Part shown: piece after piece, positions 30,914 through 38,708 of the stretch
How positions within the stretch are numbered: the stretch's first letter is position 1
How the letters are laid out: each line of letters begins with the position of its first letter
Origin: a virus
Direction: 5' to 3' (one strand)
DNA length: 64,000 nt
IMG/VR virus record: IMGVR_UViG_3300022700_000208
Location: 17,646 to 81,645 of that record
The notes under the pieces: generated by a model
Told to the model about the DNA's origin: nothing
The model's input: the letters and a program-made list of their open reading frames with translations, nothing else
Database searches by the model: none
Translations under genes and position numbers: made by a program

Positions 30914-31782
30914 AGTTTCACACCCTAGAAGATAAAAAAATGTTTCTCATTGAATGTGGGAGGTCCGACCTCCTGGATAAGATTAATGAGTCCTACGAGC
31001 CCTCCCAGGAACTTCAGGAACTATTCCTTAAGAAAAGAAGAAAGAAGATCCCCACTCTTAAGAACTTCAAAAAGTCTCAAGCCACATCCCAGCAGTGGAG
31101 GAAGAAACGCTTTAAGATGATGCGTGGCATTAAAGACTTTCATAAATCCACGTCGGGAAAGAGGTTTCACCGCGCCTTAGGTAGGTTCATTGCAACCAGG
31201 GATTTCAGAAGCAAGAGGTTTACCAGGGAGAACTATAATCTAGGAGAGGTGTGTGAGGTCCTCAAAGCCCTCTCAAGCGCTAAAACTCAATCCTACATAA
31301 CCCTGGAGTATTATAAGCCAGCGGACAAACAAGCCGATTTTGAGCTTTTCATAGAGGAGATTGTTCCGATTATCGAACAGATTGAGAAAAGTCTAGTGGT
31401 CGGAAAGGAAATCAGTGAGGAGGAGCTTGATCTGCTGGTCAGGATAACTGATGAGAAGGTGATCCTAGACTACCTGGACAATAGTCAAGGAAGGTTCAAT
31501 GCTCTTCATAGTTTCTGGGCTCACATGAATGAGATTGGTGATCCCAGTGAAATTGGTTTTTATCTTGATACTCTCAATTGCACCAAGCATTTGAATGAAG
31601 AGGGCAGGATTATATCCACGATTGCAGAAAGGACAGGCCACTCTTATCAGGAAGTGGAACGCTCTCATAACAGACATAAGGCCAATTTGGTTAAAGAGGG
31701 GATCAAAAAATACGAAAGTACGAATAATTCGTATTTTCCCCGATTATTTGACGGGATCAAAAAGGACCTTAAACTAGACTAA
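30910..31782 (+). CDS. Unknown basic protein, 290 residues
   Basis: A 290-residue protein that starts in an ATGA overlap. Residues 40-110 are strongly basic (KKRRKKIPTLKNFKKS, WRKKRFKMMRG), then a helical acidic middle and a basic end. It shows no signature domain. The last gene of the block before conserved element copy 2 and the prohead protease; a structural or DNA-binding head role is plausible. Confidence 0.65.
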   Translation: MKFHTLEDKKMFLIECGRSDLLDKINESYEPSQELQELFLKKRRKKIPTLKNFKKSQATSQQWRKKRFKMMRGIKDFHKSTSGKRFHRALGRFIATRDFRSKRFTRENYNLGEVCEVLKALSSAKTQSYITLEYYKPADKQADFELFIEEIVPIIEQIEKSLVVGKEISEEELDLLVRITDEKVILDYLDNSQGRFNALHSFWAHMNEIGDPSEIGFYLDTLNCTKHLNEEGRIISTIAERTGHSYQEVERSHNRHKANLVKEGIKKYESTNNSYFPRLFDGIKKDLKLD

Positions 31783-31831
31783 ATTCCCGTTTAACTGTCT
31801 CAAAAATAGATTCAACTCGTAAAAATTTTTA

Positions 31832-31845
31832 TTTCCGTTTTCCTA
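31832..31845 (+). promoter_or_regulatory. Conserved 14-nt intergenic element, copy 2
   Basis: TTTCCGTTTTCCTA, identical to the 7484 and 47716 copies, preceded by TTTTTA and followed by ATAGAGGCATCTGTC. It lies 51 nt before the prohead protease ATG, at the start of the protease-scaffold-capsid block, so a promoter or transcript-start signal for head genes is likely. Confidence 0.58.
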
Positions 31846-31895
31846 ATAGAGGCATCTGTCTTTTTTATTCGAGCAAGGTCTAAGGAGAAAAGCGC

Positions 31896-33380
31896 ATGGG
31901 TGATCCAGCTCAAGATTTAGGTCCTAATTCCAATGAGGTTTTGGGAGTATTTGAACCTGATGCTGGCTTCAGACTTGAAGAAGCAAATGGTGAAGTTGGG
32001 GGAAAGCATGTCTTAGGTCGAGTTAAGGGAACTTTCTTTGTTCCAGAAGGGGTTTCCCGCAATAACCGATACTACCCCAAGGAGTTATGGGAGAGGGTTG
32101 TCCAAGATCCCATGATCAAAAAGCGTCTTGAGGAAAGGCGCATGTTTGGGACCATCAGCCATGAGCAACCCTTGGATGATAAAGCTCTCCTTGATGGAAA
32201 GATCAGCCATATTATCACTGATCTTCAGATCAAGGAAGGAAAGCAGGGATACGGGGAAGCCTTAATACTCGACACCCCTGCTGGGAATATTCTCTATCGA
32301 GTTCTCCAGGCAGGAGCCAAGTTATTTGTCTCCTCTAGGGCCAATGGCCAATTCAAGGGAGAAGAAAGGGGAATACCTAAAGTTGATCCAGAAACATTTC
32401 AACTGAATACTTTTGATTTCGTTATGGACCCTGGTTTTGTTCAGGCTAATCCACAGATGGAAAGTCTTCAGGAAGCGTTGAATAAACTAAAGAAACTTGA
32501 GGAGACTATGGGACAGCAAAATAATAATCAACCAAATCAAGAAAACAATAAATCACAAGGAGATGAGCAAATGGGCCAACAGAATAATCAGGATCTTTTA
32601 GAAAAGCTCTCCAAGCAAAACAGTGACCTGGAGCAGCAACTCGACACTGCCACAAAAGAGGTTGAGCGTCTTAAGGAAGAGAACACCACTCTTACGGATG
32701 AGAACAATAACCTCAAAGAGGAAATGAAAAACCACAAGCAACTTACAGAGGAAGTTGAAAAATATCGAAAGCTTGGAACTCCTGAAGAGATTGAAGAGGC
32801 TTTTGAGTCCGCTGAAAAACTCCATGAGGATAATAAAAAGATCACTGAGGAACTTGGCTCTGCTGAGGAAATTGAGGAATCAATTGATGCAGCTACAAGC
32901 CTCATCGAAGAATACAAAGAGCTTGGCTCTCCCAGTGAGGTCAGTGAAGCTCTTGATGCAGCAGAAAAGACAATTGATGAGTATGCTGAATATGGAACTC
33001 CTGATGAAATCGGTCAGGTCTTTGAACGTGCTGAAAGCATGGTTGAAGAGAAAAAGCAAGAGAAGGAATCCAAAGAGGTTGCTCAGCTTGCTTCTGAAAT
33101 TGGAGTTTCGGAAGAAAAAGTCCGAACTCTTTATGGAAAAGTCTCCAATGAAGAAATCAAGAAAGTTCTTGGGGAAGGCAAGAAAGACTCAGAGAAACCA
33201 GGAAAATCTGAGTCTCTTACTGAGCGCTTCAAGAAAAAAGGAACAAGTGAAAACAAAGATTCCAGTGAAGGTGAAGATGAAGGTGAAAAGAAAACTCCCT
33301 TCAATGAATCTGGAGTCAATCGCTTGTTAAAACGAACAGGTCCTGTCCGCAAGGAAGATCCTGTTGAGAGTCCTCGATAA
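31896..33380 (+). CDS. Prohead protease fused to scaffold-like region
   Basis: A 494-residue protein. Residues 35-195 match the T4 gp21-type prohead protease (S78): FFVPEGVSRNNRYYPKELW, the catalytic His in GTISHEQPL and the catalytic Ser in KLFVSSRANG. T4 gp21 is about 212 residues, so the remaining C-terminal 290 residues are an extension: Gln/Asn linker, coiled-coil, then four tandem 23-residue repeats of the type LGTPEEIEEAFESAEKL (about residues 290-390), resembling a gp22-like scaffold. An in-frame ATG at 32571 could give a separate scaffold. TAAGGAG precedes the ATG. The protease should mature the capsid and cleave tagged cargo. Confidence 0.88.
   Translation: MGDPAQDLGPNSNEVLGVFEPDAGFRLEEANGEVGGKHVLGRVKGTFFVPEGVSRNNRYYPKELWERVVQDPMIKKRLEERRMFGTISHEQPLDDKALLDGKISHIITDLQIKEGKQGYGEALILDTPAGNILYRVLQAGAKLFVSSRANGQFKGEERGIPKVDPETFQLNTFDFVMDPGFVQANPQMESLQEALNKLKKLEETMGQQNNNQPNQENNKSQGDEQMGQQNNQDLLEKLSKQNSDLEQQLDTATKEVERLKEENTTLTDENNNLKEEMKNHKQLTEEVEKYRKLGTPEEIEEAFESAEKLHEDNKKITEELGSAEEIEESIDAATSLIEEYKELGSPSEVSEALDAAEKTIDEYAEYGTPDEIGQVFERAESMVEEKKQEKESKEVAQLASEIGVSEEKVRTLYGKVSNEEIKKVLGEGKKDSEKPGKSESLTERFKKKGTSENKDSSEGEDEGEKKTPFNESGVNRLLKRTGPVRKEDPVESPR
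32571..33380 (+). CDS. Probable nested scaffold protein
   Basis: In-frame ATG at residue 226 of the protease fusion, with AAGGAG (32557-32562) 8 nt upstream, starts MGQQNNQDLLEKLSKQNSD. Translation from here gives a 269-residue, acidic coiled-coil protein with the four 23-residue repeats and no protease domain. This is the arrangement of phage lambda C/Nu3, in which a scaffold is translated from within the protease gene. A less likely in-frame start at 32508 also begins MGQQNN but its AGGAG is too close. Confidence 0.55.
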   Translation: MGQQNNQDLLEKLSKQNSDLEQQLDTATKEVERLKEENTTLTDENNNLKEEMKNHKQLTEEVEKYRKLGTPEEIEEAFESAEKLHEDNKKITEELGSAEEIEESIDAATSLIEEYKELGSPSEVSEALDAAEKTIDEYAEYGTPDEIGQVFERAESMVEEKKQEKESKEVAQLASEIGVSEEKVRTLYGKVSNEEIKKVLGEGKKDSEKPGKSESLTERFKKKGTSENKDSSEGEDEGEKKTPFNESGVNRLLKRTGPVRKEDPVESPR

Positions 33381-33387
33381 AGGATTT

Positions 33388-33457
33388 CTTAGTTAGTTTG
33401 TGGTCTGGACTTCAGGGGCAAACTACGGGGAAACAAAAACAAACCAAACTGACTAAG
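33388..33457 (+). promoter_or_regulatory. RNA hairpin over the major capsid ribosome binding site
   Basis: CTTAGTTAGTTTG (33388-33400) can pair over 13 bp with CAAACTGACTAAG (33445-33457), with one U-G wobble. The 3' arm covers the first three bases of AAGGAG (33455-33460), the ribosome binding site of the capsid ATG at 33470. The 44-nt loop is G- and A-rich. Opening or closing this stem could control capsid translation. Confidence 0.5.
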
Positions 33458-33469
33458 GAGATTGCGAAA

Positions 33470-34903
33470 ATGCAAGGTCAAATGAATGAAGATTCAAAAT
33501 TACAGGCCATTGATAAAATGGCAGAACAATATTATGAGCGCTATCGAAACAACATGGACGCTCTTGAGCAGTCCTTGAACTGCTCCATCAAAAAAGATGG
33601 CCTCGATGCAAATGATGTTTTTGCATTGGGAAGCCAGCTCGAAAAGTTTGAAAACTTTGTCGAGATGTGTGAGGAAGTCGGTAACACAAACCTTCTTGGC
33701 ACCCTTCCCAAAATCGGTATGGACGTGATCACAGCAGTACATGGTTCTTCCATTATTCCTGTTGTGGCTTCTGTTCAGCCTATTGAGGAAGAGTCTGGCT
33801 TGGTTTGGTTCAAGACTGTTCGCAGTGAAAACACTCGTGGTTCTCAGACAGCAGGCGATGTTGTCCGTGATCCTCGAACAGGCACTGTCTATCCTCAAGG
33901 CTATGCTTCGGGCCGAATTCAGAATGAGCAGGAAGCTACATCAGGTGCTCAGTTCACCTATAGTTTCACTCTCAGTTTTCCTCCGATCCGAAGTGAAAGT
34001 CTCCGTCTTGAGCTTTCTCAAAACTCAGATGTTTTTGCTCGTGATGTTGGCCCTCAGGGTGCTGACAAAAACATCGGGACATTGCTTGGAGCAGGTGTCA
34101 GCGGTACAGTGAATTACACAACTGGCCAAGTTGATGTTGAGTTCACTAGCGATCCTGGCGCTGGCAATATGGTTATGGAATATCAACAGAACTTTGAGCG
34201 TTCTTCTGATATTCCTCAGATCCAGAACTTCTTTGACTCAAAGCAAGTTCGCGCTCATCCGTACACATTGAAAGCCACATTCGGCATGATCCAAGACTTC
34301 ACTATGAGAAAGCGTTTTGGCTTTTCTGCCCAAGACAGCTTGTCAGAAGATCTTGTCACTGAAATCAATAAGGAAGTTGGTGGAGATCTTATCCGCTTGA
34401 TCGACGCGGTTAAGCTTGGCTCTGAGAACTTTGATGCCAGCGCACCTTCTGGTGTTTCCTTTTTCGAGCATAAGCAAACGTACAAAGACGTTCTTGCTCG
34501 GGCCACTACAAACCTCATTAACAATGCAGGTCGTGGTCAGATTTCAGTGCTCATTGCAGGCTTGGATCACACAGCCATTATCCAGACACTTCCTGGCTTC
34601 CAGCGTGTGTCTGATGGTTCTGCTCTTGGAACTCAAGTGATCGGAACCTTGGATGGTATGACAGTGGTTCAGGTGAAGGATACTAACCTTCTTGCAACCA
34701 ATCGCGCATTGGCCATTTGGAAAGGTCCGACACCTTTTGAAGCACCTGCTGTCTGGTCTCCGTTTATGCCTCTTGCCACTACAGGAACTCTTCCTGAGTC
34801 TCCTAACCCGTTAGTTAGCATGAAAGCTGGAGCTGTTGTGGGTGCCGTTGAATCACTGGTTCCTCAGTTTGCCACTGAGATCACTATCAGTAACGCACCT
34901 TAA
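33470..34903 (+). CDS. Major capsid protein (T4 gp23-like)
   Basis: A 477-residue capsid protein of the HK97/gp23 fold. I take the ATG at 33470 (MQGQMNEDSKLQ), with AAGGAG 9 nt upstream; an in-frame TTG at 33398 lies within the leader hairpin. Residues 85-110 (LLGTLPKIGMDVITAVHGSS and the following VQPIEE) match the conserved gp23 segment, as do the later DHTAIIQTLPGF and the C-terminal region. It forms the capsid shell. A maturation cleavage site near the N-terminus is expected but not obvious. Position after protease and scaffold is the T4 order. Confidence 0.9.
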   Translation: MQGQMNEDSKLQAIDKMAEQYYERYRNNMDALEQSLNCSIKKDGLDANDVFALGSQLEKFENFVEMCEEVGNTNLLGTLPKIGMDVITAVHGSSIIPVVASVQPIEEESGLVWFKTVRSENTRGSQTAGDVVRDPRTGTVYPQGYASGRIQNEQEATSGAQFTYSFTLSFPPIRSESLRLELSQNSDVFARDVGPQGADKNIGTLLGAGVSGTVNYTTGQVDVEFTSDPGAGNMVMEYQQNFERSSDIPQIQNFFDSKQVRAHPYTLKATFGMIQDFTMRKRFGFSAQDSLSEDLVTEINKEVGGDLIRLIDAVKLGSENFDASAPSGVSFFEHKQTYKDVLARATTNLINNAGRGQISVLIAGLDHTAIIQTLPGFQRVSDGSALGTQVIGTLDGMTVVQVKDTNLLATNRALAIWKGPTPFEAPAVWSPFMPLATTGTLPESPNPLVSMKAGAVVGAVESLVPQFATEITISNAP

Positions 34904-34928
34904 GGCATTCTTAGTATAAACCAATAAT

Positions 34929-34956
34929 AATGGAGGGGAGATATCTCCCCTCCATT
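34929..34956 (+). terminator. 28-nt perfect palindrome after the capsid gene
   Basis: The left half AATGGAGGGGAGAT is the exact reverse complement of the right half; it lies 26 nt after the capsid stop and is followed by TCTTTGA. It shares GGGGAG and CTCCCC with the palindrome at 14022-14043. A strong terminator or RNA-stabilising stem after the most highly expressed gene is likely. Confidence 0.65.
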
Positions 34957-34994
34957 TCTTTGACTGAGCATCTAATAAACCTGGAGATTTTATT

Positions 34995-35780
34995 ATGGCT
35001 TTTGAAATTATCAATAATTTTAAAGGAAGAAAGACAATCAAGGTAAGAAACCAAGAACCTCTTGTTTTCCCAAATCCTGGGGATTCCCTCAAATTCAACT
35101 CTTTTAGTGAATATTTACCCTATCGTGACATGATCATTGCCGAGATTCAGAGGAATCATCTGAAGTGGAAAGGTGAGCCTTTTGAAGAGGATACTCTTCC
35201 ACCCAAGCAAGGCAAAATTAACAGCAAGGATGAAATATCCCCTAAAGGGGTTGAGTACAATTGGACATCTGTCCAAGAGACTCAAAAAGGAGAGGCTACA
35301 GTTCAAGAGCTTAATGGAGAGCAAAGAACTCTTATGGAGGAAGATTCTCCTCAATCTCAGGAGCAGCAGCCACAACCTTCTGAGGCCATTCAGAAATTGG
35401 CTAATGCTCAGCCTAGTGAGGATGATGAGGTGGATACAACTCCTGTTCATGAAAAAGTGAAAGAGCTTACTGAAGAAGAGAAATCTTCTCAGCCTTCTGG
35501 AGAGGAAAAGGAAGCTAGTCAACCCCAGACAAAGAAGAAAAAGAAAAAGAAAGCAAAGGCATCCAAAAAGGCTTCTAAAAAGAAAACAGCTAAGAAAAAA
35601 GCCTCCACTAAACAATCATCGGATGAGGCTTCCTCTGGAGATTTAGGGGCTAAAAAAGAACAGTTGGCTCAATTGACTGAAAAGCTCAAGACCACTCCCA
35701 GAGATCAGATGGAAAGAAGGACAAAGCTTAAGAGCCAAATGAAAGAGATCAAAAAGGAAATTGCTCAGTTAGAAGGCTAA
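34995..35780 (+). CDS. Unknown protein with Lys-rich low-complexity region
   Basis: A 261-residue protein. The first 80 residues look folded (FEIINNFKGRKTIKV, YLPYRDMIIAEIQRNHLKWK). Residues 100-180 are Glu/Gln/Pro-rich, and 180-215 are almost all Lys, Ala, Ser and Thr (KKKKKKAKASKKASKKKTAK). The end is a helix. The gene follows the capsid palindrome, with GGAGATTTT upstream. An internal, DNA-binding or capsid-decoration protein is possible from the charge pattern; the neck position makes a head role likely. Confidence 0.66.
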   Translation: MAFEIINNFKGRKTIKVRNQEPLVFPNPGDSLKFNSFSEYLPYRDMIIAEIQRNHLKWKGEPFEEDTLPPKQGKINSKDEISPKGVEYNWTSVQETQKGEATVQELNGEQRTLMEEDSPQSQEQQPQPSEAIQKLANAQPSEDDEVDTTPVHEKVKELTEEEKSSQPSGEEKEASQPQTKKKKKKKAKASKKASKKKTAKKKASTKQSSDEASSGDLGAKKEQLAQLTEKLKTTPRDQMERRTKLKSQMKEIKKEIAQLEG

Positions 35781-35783
35781 TTC

Positions 35784-36476
35784 ATGGACATTAGGGAAAT
35801 GTTTCAAAAGGTTCTGATCCAGTCAGGTCAGTTCCTTTTTACGACTGAAAACATTGAAATGAAGCCAGAGCAATTTGCTCATCTTGTAAGGCAGTGTGTT
35901 GCTACATACAATCGGTACAGTCCAGAAGTAAGAAAGCTATGGATTCCTCAGTTGGAATTGTCCAGGCAATACACCTTTCAGGATGCTCCAAGAAATGCTG
36001 ATGGAACTCTTCAAAGTCTGGATGATCTTGGGGTTCCTGATTGGATCTCAGATGCAACACCTGTCAAATTCAGTGGGACGCTTCCTTTTCTTTTGAGGGA
36101 AGAATATCAAGTTAATCCTGAGCTTCAGATTAAGGAAACTCTTCCCTTTCAATACAGGAAGCCCACACTCACTGTGTCTGTGTCGGCCAAGTATGAGGTC
36201 ACTGCTGTTTATTATCATAAGGTTCTTAAGATCTCATCCACACAGACAACCCATGAGAAGTATGTGGTGGAGACTATTGATGATTCTGACGAGTTCTTTT
36301 TTGATCTCCTCACTGCCAGGTTTATGAAATCTACTGGAAGGTCCAGAAGAGCCTTCACGATTGAGGATCTTCCCATATCTGTTGAGGGTGATCTTTTTAT
36401 TCAAGAGGGCAAAGACATGGAGGAGCAGGCTCTCATTGGAATGCAGGAGAACGCATCCATAGAACTTGCAATGTAG
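35784..36476 (+). CDS. Candidate neck or connector protein
   Basis: A 230-residue protein starting three bases after the preceding stop. It is alpha/beta, with aromatic-rich segments and an acidic end. I cannot match it to a named family by eye. Position between capsid and sheath genes suggests a head-completion or neck role such as T4 gp13/gp14, but this is inference only. Confidence 0.6.
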   Translation: MDIREMFQKVLIQSGQFLFTTENIEMKPEQFAHLVRQCVATYNRYSPEVRKLWIPQLELSRQYTFQDAPRNADGTLQSLDDLGVPDWISDATPVKFSGTLPFLLREEYQVNPELQIKETLPFQYRKPTLTVSVSAKYEVTAVYYHKVLKISSTQTTHEKYVVETIDDSDEFFFDLLTARFMKSTGRSRRAFTIEDLPISVEGDLFIQEGKDMEEQALIGMQENASIELAM

Positions 36477-36483
36477 GTGATAA

Positions 36484-37026
36484 ATGCCAGTAAAACAGGG
36501 CTTAGTTTTAAGAGAACTCAAAAGATTCAGAAAGGGTGCCCCTGGCAAGTATCCCTCCAAGCTCAAACTTTCCAAATTTGAGGAGAGTAATGCCAGAGGT
36601 ATTAACTCTGTCACCTTCAGAGGAGTTGTAACAGGAGAGGAAGCCAGAGAAGCAGGAGGCGGGGGAAAGAGAAAGCAAAAATACCGCGTTGCTGTTCAAT
36701 TTTTTGAGGTCAAGTTTAGTGAATCCAAGTCTAAGTTCTTTTCTGTTCCAGCTAGGATTCAGGGAAATCTTTTTTACAGACAGGTTCCTGACCTCAAAGA
36801 AAATTCTGTGAAAATGAAGTGCAGTTGTCCAGATTTTAGGTTCCGCTTTGAAAAAGAACTATTTGATAATAAAGGATTAATTGGAAGATTCAGGAAATAC
36901 ACAAGAAAAACACCGCCTCCTCCAGAGGGTTTTCCTTATGCTAACCCAGAGGAACTTATGGGTTATTGTAAACACATTCACTCTTTTTTAACTAGGCTTA
37001 AGAACACAAAACGAATTAAGGGATAG
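36484..37026 (+). CDS. SWIM-type zinc-finger-like protein
   Basis: A 180-residue protein. The C-terminal half contains CSCPDFRFRFEKELF, a linker with KTPPPPEGFPYANP, and CKHIHSFL, giving the C-x-C ... C-x-H arrangement of a SWIM-like zinc finger spread over a longer loop. A similar combination is found in uncharacterised proteins of large phages. The N-terminal half is basic. Function unknown; placed in the neck region. Confidence 0.68.
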   Translation: MPVKQGLVLRELKRFRKGAPGKYPSKLKLSKFEESNARGINSVTFRGVVTGEEAREAGGGGKRKQKYRVAVQFFEVKFSESKSKFFSVPARIQGNLFYRQVPDLKENSVKMKCSCPDFRFRFEKELFDNKGLIGRFRKYTRKTPPPPEGFPYANPEELMGYCKHIHSFLTRLKNTKRIKG

Positions 37027-37038
37027 GGAGGAAACAAA

Positions 37039-37329
37039 ATGAGCCGAGCCAAACAATTATGCGAAAAGCTTTCTGGAAAAGATGAAAGTCAGAATACTCT
37101 TGATGAGGGAATGCGCGAGACTATTAAGACCATGAATTCCAAGCAAATGGCTGAAGCTTCAAGAGTAATGCAAGAGCGCATTGATGAAATTCTTGATCCT
37201 AAGGGACAACCTCCTTTTCCTGCTGGTCCCAAGTCAGTAGAGAAGATGCAAACAGCTAAAGAAAAGCTGGACTATGCTGACAAAATGCTTCGCAAAGTCC
37301 GTGAAAGATACGACGGTAAGAAGAAATAA
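37039..37329 (+). CDS. Tagged protein, related to the 23756 gene
   Basis: A 96-residue protein beginning MSRAKQLCEKLSGKDES; a candidate cleavage site LDE/G follows at Glu23. The C-terminal part shares FPAGPKS and a helical tail with the 23756 protein. AGGGAGG precedes the ATG. It shows that the tagged family continues into the neck region. Confidence 0.69.
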   Translation: MSRAKQLCEKLSGKDESQNTLDEGMRETIKTMNSKQMAEASRVMQERIDEILDPKGQPPFPAGPKSVEKMQTAKEKLDYADKMLRKVRERYDGKKK

Positions 37330-37331
37330 TT

Positions 37332-37757
37332 ATGTCTCGATCAATCCTGGAAGTATTTGAAAAACAAGAACAAGATAATAATCGTCGTTATCTTGAATAT
37401 TTGATGGCCTACTATTCTTCCAGGATTATGGTCTTCCAGAGGATTCAAAACCGAAACAGCAAGGTTTATGGTGATGCTTCTGGATCAGTTTCTAGGGAGC
37501 CTCTTGAGGAGATAGAGGGTATTGTTCTTTCAGATGATATGGTCCCTGTTTCCACATTTTCGGCTGGTACATTTGAGGGAGGAGTAATCCTTACCAGGAA
37601 TGAGCAGCCAAACTTAGTTGGGAATGATATTCAGATCATAAGGGATGATTCCAAAGAACGCTTTTTCCATGTTCATTCTAGAGAGGCTCATGGATTTACC
37701 ACTGAAACTTTTGTGAAATACAGGATTGCTTCAACGGAACCACATGAAGGCTCGTAA
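37332..37757 (+). CDS. Unknown neck-region protein
   Basis: A 141-residue protein with a helical N-terminal part and a beta-rich C-terminal part (ILTRNEQPNLVGNDIQIIRD). It starts three bases after the previous stop. The next gene's ATG lies 14 nt inside its end. Function unknown; position suggests head-tail joining. Confidence 0.62.
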   Translation: MSRSILEVFEKQEQDNNRRYLEYLMAYYSSRIMVFQRIQNRNSKVYGDASGSVSREPLEEIEGIVLSDDMVPVSTFSAGTFEGGVILTRNEQPNLVGNDIQIIRDDSKERFFHVHSREAHGFTTETFVKYRIASTEPHEGS

Positions 37758-38016
37758 ACTAAAAGAAACAGTGAAACAGGCAAGAAAAGCTCTTGATGAA
37801 ATGAATCTTCAAGATGCAGCCGAAGTTATTAGTAGACAGATTAATAATTCTGGTAAATATGAGTCTATTGCCAGGAAGTCGAGAGTTTATCTTTCTATGC
37901 CTGTGGATACTAAAATGAGAGCCTTCATTAAGGAAATAGCTATGGATGTTGGTGTTGAGGTTGAATACCTGGACAAGGGGAAGATCATCGAAGTGAAACC
38001 TCCAGAGATCGCTTAA
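37744..38016 (+). CDS. Short protein with divergent tag
   Basis: A 90-residue protein from ATG 37744 (an in-frame TTG at 37726 is less likely). It begins MKARKLKETVKQARKALDEM, a shortened tag, followed by an alpha/beta body with EVKPPEIA at the end. ALDE/M resembles a candidate cleavage site. Overlaps the preceding gene by 14 nt. Function unknown. Confidence 0.6.
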   Translation: MKARKLKETVKQARKALDEMNLQDAAEVISRQINNSGKYESIARKSRVYLSMPVDTKMRAFIKEIAMDVGVEVEYLDKGKIIEVKPPEIA

Positions 38017-38017
38017 T

Positions 38018-38689
38018 ATGCCTGAGAATATTGCAGGGAGTCTCAAACAAGTTAAATCCTCCGCTGTTTTTCCTCTGGAAATTCTTATGGAGGAATTTAA
38101 GAATGAGATTCCCTATGTACGTGTTGTCTATGATGAACAGCTTGAATATGAGTCTGTGATCACAAAACTGAGAAATGATGAGGCATTCACTACTCAAGGT
38201 CTCAGTCAGATTCCTGTAGTGGCATACAATCGGAGTGTTCTCAGACATGCCCAAGATGCAGGGCCAGGAAGAAGGGCAGGAAGAATTCTGTCTAAAGGTC
38301 CAAAGCAGGGAGATCCCAATTCTCAGCTTATATATAGGTGGGTTCATGGGGAGTTTGATCTTAATTTTCGGTTTTTTACAACCAACATGGATCAATTGGA
38401 AAACTTTGAGATCTCTTATTTGGGTGAGGAAGGAATATCGGGGATTAGAAATTTAGACGTTAATATCCCAGATATTGGAGATTTTACTTGGTTTGTTCAT
38501 CCCAGGGAATTGACAGAGAAAGTTATCCAAATTGAACAGGCTTACCATAAGGTAGTTGAGGGTAGCCTGGTTGTTAGAGGCAACTACTTTATTCTTAGGA
38601 ATGAGGCTAAAAAGATTCTCACTGTTAATGCCAAGATTAACAATGAAGGTGGGACAGTTACTCATTCTGATTTACAAGTAAATGCATAA
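38018..38689 (+). CDS. Candidate tail-completion protein
   Basis: A 223-residue protein of mixed alpha/beta type with several aromatic clusters (FFTTNMDQLENFEISYLG). It is one base after the previous stop. I do not recognise the family; position just ahead of the sheath is that of tail-completion or sheath-terminator genes in T4-like phages (gp15/gp3). Function inferred from context only. Confidence 0.6.
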   Translation: MPENIAGSLKQVKSSAVFPLEILMEEFKNEIPYVRVVYDEQLEYESVITKLRNDEAFTTQGLSQIPVVAYNRSVLRHAQDAGPGRRAGRILSKGPKQGDPNSQLIYRWVHGEFDLNFRFFTTNMDQLENFEISYLGEEGISGIRNLDVNIPDIGDFTWFVHPRELTEKVIQIEQAYHKVVEGSLVVRGNYFILRNEAKKILTVNAKINNEGGTVTHSDLQVNA

Positions 38690-38708
38690 TATCCAAGGAG
38701 GCATTGAC

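Noticed and set aside
32588-32917. Minus-strand open frame in the scaffold region
   Set aside because: Shadow of coiled-coil codons on the + strand (Glu/Lys-rich to Ser/Phe-rich). All credible genes in the window are on the + strand.
32755-33330. 191-codon + strand frame overlapping the scaffold region
   Set aside because: Very Lys/Leu/Arg-rich translation in an alternative frame, with no suitable start signal, lying entirely within a well-supported gene.
33398-33400. TTG 33398 as the major capsid start
   Set aside because: It has no ribosome binding site and lies in the 5' arm of the leader hairpin; the ATG at 33470 has AAGGAG at 9 nt.
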